Shown: positions 8,879-17,861 of the stretch, piece by piece
How positions within the stretch are numbered: the stretch's first letter is position 1
Layout of the letters: the number at the start of each line of letters is the position of its first letter
DNA from: Faecalibacterium sp.
GTDB taxonomy: Bacteria; Bacillota; Clostridia; Oscillospirales; Ruminococcaceae
Length of the DNA: 45,901 bases
Assembly: GCA_029264955.1 (NCBI GenBank)
Contig: JARHYC010000009.1
Coordinates: 1-45,901, forward strand
Reading direction: 5' to 3'
Program-made: the position numbers and the translations under genes
The notes under the pieces: generated by a model
What the model saw: only the letters and a program-made list of their open reading frames with translations
The model's database searches: none
Told to the model about the DNA's origin: nothing

Positions 8879-9995
8879 ACGAGAAAAGAAACAGCGGCGC
8901 AATCAGCTTTCCAGCCGCATTTTAGTGCGTTATGTATTGATGCTGTTGGTATTTACCTTGATTTATTTGGCGTGTATTCCGCTGGCGTATGCGCTGTATC
9001 ATAACATATACTATGGTCAGTATCTGTATCAGTGGTGGCCGATGCGCCATTTTGTACAGACCGTGCGAAATTATTTTGCCCTTTTTGCAAGTTTGCCCTA
9101 TGTTGCAGGGGTCTTGTGGATTACACATAAGGCAATGGAAATGCCGCTGCAATATTTAGAGGATGTGATTGACGCATCTGCACAGCTCATTACCAACAAA
9201 CAATCTCCGGTTGAACTGCCGGAGGAGTTGCATACCGTTCAGGATCAGCTGGAACTGTTTCGGATGCAGGCACTTCGGTCGGAACAGAAAGCACTGGAAG
9301 AAAAAAAGCGCAAAGATGACATGATCGTATATCTGGCACACGATTTGAAAACGCCGCTTACCAGTGTAATTGGATATTTGAGCCTTCTGCGGGATGAACC
9401 GCAGATTTCACCGGAAAGCCGTGCAAAATATGTGGGGATCGCATTGGATAAAGCACTCCGGCTGGAGGAATTGATCAATGAGTTTTTTGATATTACCCGC
9501 TTTAATTTGACTACCATGACACTAGTACCGGAACCTACGGATTTAACCAGAATGCTGGAGCAGGTTGCATTTGAGTTTCAGCCCCTTTTGCAGGAAAAAG
9601 AGTTGACGTTAACCAACCAGCTAGACCCGAACGTGAAAATCCTTTGTGACCGGGATAAGCTGGGGCGCGTGTTTGACAATCTGCTGAAAAATGCCATCAA
9701 TTACAGCTATCGCAAGTCTGAAATTCATCTTTCTATGGAACAAAAGAAAGATTTCGCTGTGGTTCGTATGCAGAATCATGGTGCGGCCATAGCACCGGAA
9801 AAGCTGGAGCATATTTTTGAACAGTTCTTCCGAATGGATTCGTCACGTTCTACTGCTACCGGCGGTGCAGGATTGGGTCTTGCAATCGCGCGGGAAATCG
9901 TAGAGCTGCATGGTGGTACAATTACTGCAGAAAGTGAGCAGGAAAGTATTTTGTTTACCGTGATGCTACCGCTGAATTGTAAGAAAAACGTATGA
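8871..9995 (+). CDS. Sensor histidine kinase, VanS-like
   Basis: Membrane histidine kinase, 374 aa, partner of the overlapping regulator. Two membrane helices (about 20-45 and 68-88) flank a short extracellular loop. A linker and a HisKA dimerisation domain follow, with phospho-acceptor His157 in YLAHDLKTPLTSVIGYL. The HATPase_c domain has the N-box LLKNAINYSY, an F-box-like EHIFEQFFRMD and the G-box GGAGLGLAI. It starts at TTG 8871, preceded by a G-rich ribosome site at 8853-8862; the only nearby ATG is out of frame. The small sensing loop and VanS-like kinase core suggest detection of envelope stress or antibiotics. The signal is unknown. Confidence 0.92.
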   Translation: MNEREKKQRRNQLSSRILVRYVLMLLVFTLIYLACIPLAYALYHNIYYGQYLYQWWPMRHFVQTVRNYFALFASLPYVAGVLWITHKAMEMPLQYLEDVIDASAQLITNKQSPVELPEELHTVQDQLELFRMQALRSEQKALEEKKRKDDMIVYLAHDLKTPLTSVIGYLSLLRDEPQISPESRAKYVGIALDKALRLEELINEFFDITRFNLTTMTLVPEPTDLTRMLEQVAFEFQPLLQEKELTLTNQLDPNVKILCDRDKLGRVFDNLLKNAINYSYRKSEIHLSMEQKKDFAVVRMQNHGAAIAPEKLEHIFEQFFRMDSSRSTATGGAGLGLAIAREIVELHGGTITAESEQESILFTVMLPLNCKKNV

Positions 9996-10042
9996 TTTCC
10001 ATGAGAAATTCGTCAGGGATCGGCAAGGAAAAGTGAATACAT

Positions 10043-10089
10043 AAAAAGCTCTGTTTCGTTATGATAGAAGTATCCAAACAGAGCTTTTT
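10043..10089 (+). terminator. Bidirectional hairpin between kinase and peptidase genes
   Basis: Perfect 14-bp stem AAAAAGCTCTGTTT (10043-10056) / AAACAGAGCTTTTT (10076-10089) with a 19-nt loop. The U-rich 3' arm makes it an intrinsic terminator. The peptidase gene therefore probably has its own promoter or is read at reduced level. Confidence 0.8.
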
Positions 10090-10160
10090 CATCTGTAAGG
10101 TTCTGGACAATACAAATCGCATTCGAATGAATGCTTGCGTGGAAATCGAGGAGTAAGCAC

Positions 10161-11012
10161 ATGGCACAAAAACGGAGAGTACATAGAAGAAAAAGACGTT
10201 CGCGTCGAAAAATCAGAACCTTTCAAATCGCACTGGTCTTGATTTTTCTTGTTTGTGTGGGGGCAATTTCAATCCCAATCCGAGGGGTAGTCAGAGCCTT
10301 GCGAAAAGTGCATCCGGTAGGAGAAATGATAGTGTGTCATTATGACAACAATAGTTTTCAAGGCAGATTAGAAAAGTTTGCTGCAGAAAATCATTTGGAA
10401 CGGAATGAATGGCCGGAAGATTTATTGGAAGCTGCACAAAACAATCCGGAAATGGAAGATTTTGTGCTGCATTATCCTCTCAAAAAAAACAGCAAACCGG
10501 AAATTGATTTGAGTGAATATAAAAATGCAGATTCTGTCCCATTGCTGTTCCAATGGGATGAACGGTGGGGATACACAGAGTATGCTGGAAATATGATGGG
10601 ACTTTCCGGATGCGGTCCCACTTGCCTTTCTATGGTAAGTATGTTCCTTTTGCACGATACCTCCTATACACCTCAATATATTGCAAAGTTCAGCGAAGAA
10701 AAAGGATATGGTGTACCAGGCAGTGGCAGTTCCTGGACGCTTATTTCAGAAGGCGGCAGAAAGCTGGGTTTGGATGTGGTGGAAATTCCATTGGATAAGC
10801 AGCGAATCATCCGTAATTTGGAAGTAGGCAATCCAATCATCTGCGTTATGGGGCCCGGAGATTTTACAACGACAGGGCATTTTATTGTATTTGTTGGATA
10901 TGAAGATGGGAAAATCAAGGTGAATGATCCGAACAGCAAAACAAGGTCGGAAACTTTGTGGGACTACGAGCAAATCAAGGATCAAATCAAAAACCTCTGG
11001 GTTTGTAGATAA
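10161..11012 (+). CDS. Membrane-anchored C39-like cysteine peptidase
   Basis: Predicted papain-like peptidase of the Peptidase_C39_2 type, 283 aa, held on the outer face of the membrane. A very basic N-terminus (KRRVHRRKRRSRRK) precedes one membrane helix (about 21-42). The catalytic domain (about 125-280) has Gln131 in LLFQWDERWG, Cys151 in LSGCGPTCLSM, His240 in TGHFIVFVGY and Asp256 in VNDPNS, a complete Gln/Cys/His/Asp set. ATG 10161 follows GAGGAG (10148-10153). It lies next to the VanRS-like pair but behind a terminator, so co-regulation is plausible rather than shown. The substrate may be wall or secreted peptides; this is unknown. Confidence 0.82.
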   Translation: MAQKRRVHRRKRRSRRKIRTFQIALVLIFLVCVGAISIPIRGVVRALRKVHPVGEMIVCHYDNNSFQGRLEKFAAENHLERNEWPEDLLEAAQNNPEMEDFVLHYPLKKNSKPEIDLSEYKNADSVPLLFQWDERWGYTEYAGNMMGLSGCGPTCLSMVSMFLLHDTSYTPQYIAKFSEEKGYGVPGSGSSWTLISEGGRKLGLDVVEIPLDKQRIIRNLEVGNPIICVMGPGDFTTTGHFIVFVGYEDGKIKVNDPNSKTRSETLWDYEQIKDQIKNLWVCR

Positions 11013-11043
11013 TCAAGACGGACGCGTTATCGTGATGTAAAGA

Positions 11044-11093
11044 AAATCCGCAAAAAGGCAGCACCGAAATAGCGATGATGCCTTTTGTGGATT
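11044..11093. other. Imperfect inverted repeat downstream of the peptidase gene
   Basis: AATCCGCAAAAAGGCA (from 11044) pairs imperfectly with TGCCTTTTGTGGATT (11079-11093). It may be a transcription end for the peptidase gene, although no clear U-tract follows on the + strand. Nothing else was recognised between 11094 and 11253. Confidence 0.4.
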
Positions 11094-11253
11094 GAAAATA
11101 TTAAGAATGTGTAAGGAGAAGAGGGGAAAACGATAAAAATCTTTTGTATTTGAGATGAAATGGCTGTGCGCAGCAAATGACGCGTGGTATATATCATATG
11201 GCCATTTGGAAAAAAATGAAATTTGCTTTTTGACGTTGGTTGGAATAACTTCC

Positions 11254-11282
11254 TTGTACAAATTTAGTTGTCATGTTAAAAT
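11254..11282 (+). promoter_or_regulatory. Probable promoter of the NSS transporter
   Basis: TTGTAC (11254-11259), 17-nt spacer, TAAAAT (11277-11282) with an extended TG two bases upstream. It lies 80 nt before the start codon; GAGGAGG at about 11347-11353 is the ribosome site. Confidence 0.5.
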
Positions 11283-11362
11283 GAGAAATACTGTCTGATG
11301 TTGCGAATTGTTGAATCATATTTAGACAGGATCAAACGATTTGGAAGAGGAGGAAAAAGCAT

Positions 11363-12748
11363 ATGAACGAAAAAGCAGGCGAACAGCGGGATGGATTTCG
11401 GACGCGTTGGGGATTTATACTCGCTTGCATTGGCTCCGCAGTGGGGATGGGAAATATTTGGCGATTCCCGATTATGGTATCCCAGTGGGGCGGATTGACC
11501 TTTTTGCTTCCTTATTTTTTATTTGTCGTTTTGATTGGTTCATCTGGTGTCTTGGGCGAGTTTTCGCTGGGGCGTATGACAGGTTGCGGGCCGATTGGTG
11601 CATTCGGGCGCTGTACCGAAATGCGTGGCAATAAAAAAATCGGCGCCATGATTGGTATTTTACCGGTTTTGGGTTCAATGGCATTGGCGATTGGCTATAC
11701 GGTCGTCGTGGGCTGGATTTTTAAGTATACCGCTATGGGTGTTTCTGGAGGCCTGTATGCACTGGGGACCGATATGGAGCAGATCGCAGAAATTTTCAGC
11801 GCAACTGCACCAGAAACCGAAAATTTGGCGCAAAGTGCATTGGTCGTTTTGCAGGGGCAGACTGGTAACAGCATTTGGCTGACGATCGGTTTGCTAGTCA
11901 GCATGTTCATTCTAATTATGGGAGTCAGTGGCGGCATTGAAAAGGTCAATAAAATTATGATGCCAGCGTTATTTATCCTTCTGTTGGGGTTGGCGGTTTA
12001 TATTTTTACATTGCCTGGTGCCCAGGAAGGCTATGCGTACATCTTTACCTTGCATCCAGAAGGTTTGAAAAATCCACAGCTGTGGATTTTTGCATTTGGT
12101 CAGGCATTTTTCTCACTTTCGGTGGCTGGAAACGGCAGCGTGATTTACGGTTCGTATCTTTCTAAAAACGAAGATCTGGTATATTCGGCCCGCAATGTTG
12201 CACTGTTTGATACCATTGCGGCACTGCTTGCTGCTTTTGTCATCATTCCGGCGATGGCTGCTGGCGGTGGTGATTTAAGTCAGGGTGGTCCCGGATTGAT
12301 GTTTATCTGGCTGGTGAATGTGTTTAACAGAATGCCGGGTGGCCGAATCGTTGGGATGATTTTCTTTATTTGTGTTTTGTTTGCCGGGCTGAGTTCACTG
12401 GTTAATCTGTACGAAGCGCCAGTTGCGACCTTTCAGGAAGTTTTCCATTTGAAACGCTTGCCGGCTTGTTTGCTGATTGGGGCCTTGGGCGGTTTTACAG
12501 CAATGCTGATTCAAGGTATTACCAGCCAGTGGATGGACGCGGTAGCGATTTATATCTGTCCGCTGGGTGCAGCAATTGCAGGGATTATGTTCTTCTGGGT
12601 TTGCAAAGGCGAGAAGACGCTGGAAGCAATCAATATGGGAAGAGAAAAGCCGATTGGTACATGGATCATTCAATTAGGTCGATTTGTGTATATTCCAATG
12701 GCAATCGCAGCACTGATTGCTGGCGCAATACTGGGCGGGATTGGCTGA
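11363..12748 (+). CDS. Neurotransmitter:sodium symporter (SNF/NSS) family transporter
   Basis: Sodium-coupled uptake of an amino acid or related amine, 461 aa, with the LeuT-type multi-helix core. TM1 carries the unwound-helix signature GSAVGMGNIWRFP that binds substrate and Na+. TM6 has the FGQAFFSLSVAGNGSVIYGSYL segment, and helices continue to a GAILGGIG C-terminus. Length is slightly short but within the bacterial range (11-12 helices). ATG 11363 has a strong GAGGAGG site 9 nt upstream. It is monocistronic between its own promoter and a strong terminator. Substrate cannot be assigned. Confidence 0.9.
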   Translation: MNEKAGEQRDGFRTRWGFILACIGSAVGMGNIWRFPIMVSQWGGLTFLLPYFLFVVLIGSSGVLGEFSLGRMTGCGPIGAFGRCTEMRGNKKIGAMIGILPVLGSMALAIGYTVVVGWIFKYTAMGVSGGLYALGTDMEQIAEIFSATAPETENLAQSALVVLQGQTGNSIWLTIGLLVSMFILIMGVSGGIEKVNKIMMPALFILLLGLAVYIFTLPGAQEGYAYIFTLHPEGLKNPQLWIFAFGQAFFSLSVAGNGSVIYGSYLSKNEDLVYSARNVALFDTIAALLAAFVIIPAMAAGGGDLSQGGPGLMFIWLVNVFNRMPGGRIVGMIFFICVLFAGLSSLVNLYEAPVATFQEVFHLKRLPACLLIGALGGFTAMLIQGITSQWMDAVAIYICPLGAAIAGIMFFWVCKGEKTLEAINMGREKPIGTWIIQLGRFVYIPMAIAALIAGAILGGIG

Positions 12749-12766
12749 CATAAGGAAAATTTGTTC

Positions 12767-12816
12767 AGATAAAAAGAGAGTGGTGTGATGCGGATCATGC
12801 CGCTCTCTTTTTATCT
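12767..12816. terminator. Bidirectional terminator after the NSS gene
   Basis: A 17-nt arm AGATAAAAAGAGAGTGG (12767-12783) pairs with CCGCTCTCTTTTTATCT (12800-12816) with one G-U or mismatch position, and ends in a U-tract. Confidence 0.85.
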
Positions 12817-12897
12817 GATCCAGGGAAAGTAAAAATGTATTATCAAAAGTTGAAGCCATTGCTATCCGGCAGTATCCTCTTATTGTGTCAAACTGGG

Positions 12898-12934
12898 TAT
12901 AATAAATGCAGATATATAGTATATATCTGCATTT
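12898..12934 (+). promoter_or_regulatory. Consensus -10 followed by a perfect 14-bp inverted repeat
   Basis: TATAAT at 12898-12903 is immediately followed by AAATGCAGATATAT (12904-12917), a 3-nt centre AGT, and ATATATCTGCATTT (12921-12934). The position over the expected transcription start is that of a repressor operator; a short terminator is the alternative. It lies 227 nt before the GH84 start. A second TATAAT lies at 13085-13090 with a poor -35. No gene was seen in 12817-13160. Confidence 0.45.
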
Positions 12935-13160
12935 TGACTTTTCGATATATTAAATGTAAAAGTGCACAATGATACCATGCACAATTTAGCAGCTATGCTA
13001 GGATGAGTGAACACTGATTGCTTTTTATACAAAAAAATATATAAACAGGACAATATTCTGTATTTTTTATAGAACATTGCGAGGTATAATAAAAAGAGGT
13101 AAATGGATTCTGCAAAGTCGGTTGGCAGCAGGGTGCCATTCAGAACGAAGGAGGAAAAAC

Positions 13161-16100
13161 ATGAAAGTGTGGAAACGCATCATCAGCGCGACAATGGCTG
13201 CTGTAATGGTCCTGTGTTTGCCGGGACCTGCATGGGCGGCAGAAAAGTCTGCTGCGGGAAAGGAGTCACCCTGGAAACAGAGTTGGCAAGCCGGTGACCC
13301 TACCAGTAGTCAGGCGGGTACATATCAAATCTACCCGGTACCGCAGGAGCTGACGATGACAGAAGGCAAAGCTTTGGTTTTGCCGAAGGAGATAAAGGTA
13401 GCTGTAGGCAATGAAATTACCCAGCCTACCCGTGATTATTTGACCGAAGTGCTGGAGCAAATCGGCAGTACGGTTCAGTTTGTGGATGCAAACGATGCCT
13501 CTGCACAGATTCGTTTGGGTGTCAAAGGTACGCCAAGCGAAGCGGTCAAAGTATTTGAGAGTGCTAATCTGGAGAAGGCATTTGCAAAACCAGACGCCTA
13601 TGCGATTCGTGTTGACGATAAAGCTGTGACGATTTTGGGTGCACAGCCCTCTGGTGCTTTTTATGGTGTGGCTACGCTCAAAATGATGCTCTCCTCACTG
13701 GAAAATCACCAGTTGCCTCAGGTGGAAATTCACGATTGGGCATCCATTCCGCTGCGTGGATTTGTAGAAGGCTTTTACGGCGGATTCAATCACCAGCAGC
13801 GCGTCAGCCTGATGAACTTTGCTCGTGACGTGAAGATGAACTTGTATGTATATGCAGCAAAATCGGACCGTTACCACACTGATTGGTGGGATAAACTGTA
13901 TCCGGAACAGCAGATGAAGGAGTTCCGTGAGTTGGTAGCGCTGGAAAACAAAACGGGCTGTGAATTTGCATGGTCCGTGCATTTGGGCAGTTTCTTCCGC
14001 GGCTTGAATGATCAGAACTATGCCGAGCGAAAGGACAAACTGATTGCAAAGTTCGATCAGCTGCGCACGATTGGCGTAAACCGTTTCTGCATTCTGAACG
14101 ATGACTTTGGCAGTGGTTCTACGGACATGGTGGTTCGTCTTTTGAATGATTTGAACCAAAACTATGTCAAGAAAAACAACTGCAAACCGATGATTTACTG
14201 CCCGCAGCAGTACAACAATGCATGGTCTGACAGCAATGGCAAGCGGGAAATCAAAGGATTGACCGGTTTGGATGATGACATTATGATTTTCTGGACAGGA
14301 CGCGATGTAAACTCTCCGTTCTGGCAGGATGCCATTGATTATGTCATCCAGAATACCAAGGACCCCAAGAATCCAAACAGCTTCCAGAAACCCGTATTCT
14401 GGGTAAACTATCCTTGCAGCGAACACGCAAAGTCTGGTGTTTTCCTGGGCAGCAGCAAGTATTATCTGAGAGATAATATCCATGATTTGGGCGGTGCAGT
14501 ATCCAACCCGATTTTCTTTGCTGAAACGGATAAGGTTGCATTGTTCCAGCTGGCAAACTATTTCTGGAATGTGCACGGAGCAGAAGCGCGCGCAGACCAG
14601 GTTTGGGAGCAGTGTTTCAAATATTTGCAGCCGGAAGTATATGATGCCTATCTGACCATTGCACGAAATGTGTCGAATGCACCTGGCTCCAGCCGTGTAC
14701 CGGGATTTGAAGAATCGCTTTACATGGCAAAAGAACTGGATACCGTACAGAATGCGGTTAAGGCCGGTACACTGAAGCAAAATGATGCCAACGCAGAAAA
14801 ACTGCTGGCAGAGTTTGCTCATATTCGTTCCGCTATTACCGATTTCAAAACGAACTGTAAAAATGATATTCTGGTAAAGGAACTGTCTAATCCCGGCTTC
14901 TTAGCTGGAATCAATGATGGCGAAGGTTGGCTGCATGCTCTGGATGATGTAGCTGCGGCAGCCGGTGCATTGCTGGAAGCACAGCTGGAGTTGGCTGGAG
15001 AAAAGCCGGATATGAATATGGTGTGGGACAACTTCGCCAAAGCATCTGCAGCAATGTCCCGCTATAACTCTCGTACCTATACGTTCCCGGATCGCAACAC
15101 AACGCCCAACCCCAAAGCAGGTACGAAACGTTTGGTTCCTTTCGTGGAGGAATTGACTAAAACTGTGAAAGCGGCGGTAGATCGGGAAATCGGTATTGCA
15201 GCACCGGTTCCTGCCGTGAATCGTGTATATACCAATGTGGAAAACTATGCGAGAACACCGCTCACCATTCAGGATGCACATTTTGCATTGTGCAAGCTGG
15301 ATGTTTCCTTGCAGCCCAACCAGTACCTGGGCATCAAAAAGGATGGCATTGCGGAAATTACCGAAATCGATCTGACAGCTACCGGACTGGAAAAGCTGAC
15401 GCTGGAATGGTCGCTGAATGGCGATCAGTGGACGGTGGTGCAGCCCGGTAAGCAGGAAAAGCCGATTCTGGCACGATACCTGCGTTTGATAAACCGCACC
15501 AAAGAGGCCGTCGCAGGACGTCTGGAGAGCCTGGGTATGCAGGTGGCAAATGAAACGCCGATTATGCGTTTCGCGGATACGAATATTGCCCACTTGAAGG
15601 AAAACAGCTGGGAGCAGATGATTGACGGCAATCTGTCCACCTATGTCTGGACCCAAAAAGATCAGGCAGCTGGAGATTACGTTACGTTCGATACCGGCGC
15701 ATTGCAGGAAATGCATGATATTACCATCTACTCTACGGACGGAAAAGACCATATCTATCAGGCAGAAGTATTGGTTTCGGCAGATAACCAGACCTTTGAG
15801 CAGGTAGGTGTTATCAATGATGAAAGCAATGCCAACAATATTCGCCCGCCGCATCGCGTATATGAATTTGATGCAAAGGGCAAAAAGGCACGGTATATCC
15901 GTCTGCGCAATACTCAAAATTCCAATCCTCCGGCATGGATGCATCTGTACGAGCTGGAAGTAAACAAAAAGACTCCTCCGGCGGACCGTACCCCGTCTGC
16001 TGCTGTGATTGGCAGCCAGCCAAATCATCTGGAGCTGTTGACAGACGGCAATCTGTCTACTATGTATCAGCTGAAGCAGGCAGGTCAGAATGACTATCTG

Positions 16101-17858
16101 GAATACCGCATCACCGACAATACCAATGTAAACAAAATCAGCATCCTGCAAAACCAGCCCTGCAATGCAGATGTGATTGTTACAATGGCAGATGGCACTA
16201 CCAAAAATCTGGGAAAAGCAGATCAGCCCATGACGCAGTTTACGCTGCCCGAGGGCGGTGTCCACAGCATCCGCTTGAATTTTGTAGCGGGCAAACCGGT
16301 TGAAATCAATGAAATTGTACTGAAATGCGGTGCGGACGTATCCGGTGATGTGGGTCAGGCAGTGGAAAATATCTACCCGAGCCAGCGCCCGGAGGACTCT
16401 ACGGAAAGCGTAAACCTGGCACTGAAGCGCCCGGTCAAGGTTTCCGGCACGGAAACATCGTCGGTCAAGCCCGAAAGCGCCGTGGATGGAAATGACGGTA
16501 CCAAATGGGATAGCGGCGCGATGAAGGGCGCCGGCGCAAAGACACCGCAGTGGATTGAGGTTGATTTGGGTGAATACACCAATTTGATTTCCTCTTTCTC
16601 CATGTCCTATTTCAACAAAGTGTATCCCACCGATTATGATGTGCAGGTCTCCAACGATGGAAAGACCTGGACAACTGTTAAAACACTGACTCGCCCGAAC
16701 GATGATAAGCCGAATCCGGTAGATACGTTCACGCTGGATGTTCCGGTACAGGCGCGTCATGTGCGTTTGCTGCTGCGCAGCATCAATACCGCTGCTGCAG
16801 GCAACTGTGTGGGTCTGAAGGAACTGGTTGTAAATGGTCAGCGCCGTACTGCGGATATGGCATATACCGCAGTAACCAATCCGGAAAATCAGCAGCTGGA
16901 AGTGGGTGCTTCCTGGACTGCACCTACCATGGCAGATGCGCAAATCAAGGCAGAAAATGACCCGGCAGCTACTGCTGTACGCGTGCTAGCGGATTGGAAT
17001 CCCACTAGTATCGATACCTCTGTGTCCGGCAGTACGGTTGTGACCGGTACGCTGCCGCAGACCGTTAATTTGTCGAACCCCAAGAACCTGCAGGTAGAGT
17101 TCACTGTAAAGGTCGGGGAGGAACCCCAGCCGGAAGCACCTTCTAATTTGGCATTGAATGCTAAGGTGGAAGTGTCGGCAGTGGAAATGTCTGGCGGCAG
17201 CGAAACTGCTTTTAAGGGACTCGCAGCTGTGGATGGCAATGCTGACACACGCTGGAGTAGCGGTCCTCTGAATCACAAGATGGATCAGGGCATCGAGCCT
17301 GCGGATCAGTGGATCATTGTAGATCTGGGTGAGCAGGCTTTGGAAATCAACCAAATTCAGGCTACTTTCTTTAGAAAAGTGTGGCCCATGCAGTACCGCA
17401 TGGAGCTGTCCATGGACAAAGAAAACTGGGTGACGGTAGAACAGTATGATCGCCCAGCATCGGACAATACGCAGGTTGTGGACACCAAGGACTTTGAAAC
17501 GCCGGTATATGCACGCTATCTGCGCCTGTACTTCCCGGTGAACCAGTTGAATACCAATGCAGCAGGCAGTGGCGTTTCGATTACGGAGTTGACAGTGAAT
17601 GGTATGCGCCTGAACGGAGCGGTTGATTATTGCACCTTGACCGATACGTTTACTGAGAAAACCTTCCCCAATGAAGCAACCACAGCTGATTTGCAGTTGC
17701 CTGCATGGCTGACTATGACGTGGAAGGCACAGAACGGTGCAGAGCGTCCGGTACAGGTGTTGGCGCAGTGGAATACCAAAGGCTTTGATGCGTTGAAGGA
17801 CGGCAAGATGGATTTGCTGGGAGCACCTGCTACAACAGAAGCGGTTACAAATAGCTAG
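13161..17858 (+). CDS. Secreted GH84 beta-N-acetylglucosaminidase, multi-modular (main part)
   Basis: Extracellular exo-N-acetylglucosaminidase of the NagI/NagJ/O-GlcNAcase type, probably acting on mucin or hyaluronan glycans. Signal peptide about 1-27 (ending PAWAA). A GH20b-like N-domain (about 50-185) precedes the GH84 barrel (about 190-480), whose paired catalytic acids are Asp314-Asp315 in ILNDDFGSG. Then come a helical region, a divergent discoidin-like domain (about 800-940), and two clear discoidin/CBM32 domains (about 1090-1235 and 1330-1480). Each of these last two is followed by a bacterial Ig-like stretch. ATG 13161 follows AAGGAGG. The frame stops at TAG 17856-17858 after 1565 aa, but the same frame continues into a linker and sorting tail, so the intended protein is probably 1715 aa. 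Confidence 0.9.
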   Translation: MKVWKRIISATMAAVMVLCLPGPAWAAEKSAAGKESPWKQSWQAGDPTSSQAGTYQIYPVPQELTMTEGKALVLPKEIKVAVGNEITQPTRDYLTEVLEQIGSTVQFVDANDASAQIRLGVKGTPSEAVKVFESANLEKAFAKPDAYAIRVDDKAVTILGAQPSGAFYGVATLKMMLSSLENHQLPQVEIHDWASIPLRGFVEGFYGGFNHQQRVSLMNFARDVKMNLYVYAAKSDRYHTDWWDKLYPEQQMKEFRELVALENKTGCEFAWSVHLGSFFRGLNDQNYAERKDKLIAKFDQLRTIGVNRFCILNDDFGSGSTDMVVRLLNDLNQNYVKKNNCKPMIYCPQQYNNAWSDSNGKREIKGLTGLDDDIMIFWTGRDVNSPFWQDAIDYVIQNTKDPKNPNSFQKPVFWVNYPCSEHAKSGVFLGSSKYYLRDNIHDLGGAVSNPIFFAETDKVALFQLANYFWNVHGAEARADQVWEQCFKYLQPEVYDAYLTIARNVSNAPGSSRVPGFEESLYMAKELDTVQNAVKAGTLKQNDANAEKLLAEFAHIRSAITDFKTNCKNDILVKELSNPGFLAGINDGEGWLHALDDVAAAAGALLEAQLELAGEKPDMNMVWDNFAKASAAMSRYNSRTYTFPDRNTTPNPKAGTKRLVPFVEELTKTVKAAVDREIGIAAPVPAVNRVYTNVENYARTPLTIQDAHFALCKLDVSLQPNQYLGIKKDGIAEITEIDLTATGLEKLTLEWSLNGDQWTVVQPGKQEKPILARYLRLINRTKEAVAGRLESLGMQVANETPIMRFADTNIAHLKENSWEQMIDGNLSTYVWTQKDQAAGDYVTFDTGALQEMHDITIYSTDGKDHIYQAEVLVSADNQTFEQVGVINDESNANNIRPPHRVYEFDAKGKKARYIRLRNTQNSNPPAWMHLYELEVNKKTPPADRTPSAAVIGSQPNHLELLTDGNLSTMYQLKQAGQNDYLEYRITDNTNVNKISILQNQPCNADVIVTMADGTTKNLGKADQPMTQFTLPEGGVHSIRLNFVAGKPVEINEIVLKCGADVSGDVGQAVENIYPSQRPEDSTESVNLALKRPVKVSGTETSSVKPESAVDGNDGTKWDSGAMKGAGAKTPQWIEVDLGEYTNLISSFSMSYFNKVYPTDYDVQVSNDGKTWTTVKTLTRPNDDKPNPVDTFTLDVPVQARHVRLLLRSINTAAAGNCVGLKELVVNGQRRTADMAYTAVTNPENQQLEVGASWTAPTMADAQIKAENDPAATAVRVLADWNPTSIDTSVSGSTVVTGTLPQTVNLSNPKNLQVEFTVKVGEEPQPEAPSNLALNAKVEVSAVEMSGGSETAFKGLAAVDGNADTRWSSGPLNHKMDQGIEPADQWIIVDLGEQALEINQIQATFFRKVWPMQYRMELSMDKENWVTVEQYDRPASDNTQVVDTKDFETPVYARYLRLYFPVNQLNTNAAGSGVSITELTVNGMRLNGAVDYCTLTDTFTEKTFPNEATTADLQLPAWLTMTWKAQNGAERPVQVLAQWNTKGFDALKDGKMDLLGAPATTEAVTNS

Positions 17859-17861
17859 AAG

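Noticed and set aside
8189-9995. A vancomycin-resistance operon
   Set aside because: Only VanR/VanS-like regulators are present; no D-Ala-D-Lac ligase, dehydrogenase or dipeptidase genes follow.
14901-16943. 680-aa minus-strand open frame opposite the GH84 gene
   Set aside because: It mirrors a strongly supported coding frame with recognisable domains. Its product is Cys/Ile/His-rich without domains or ribosome site.
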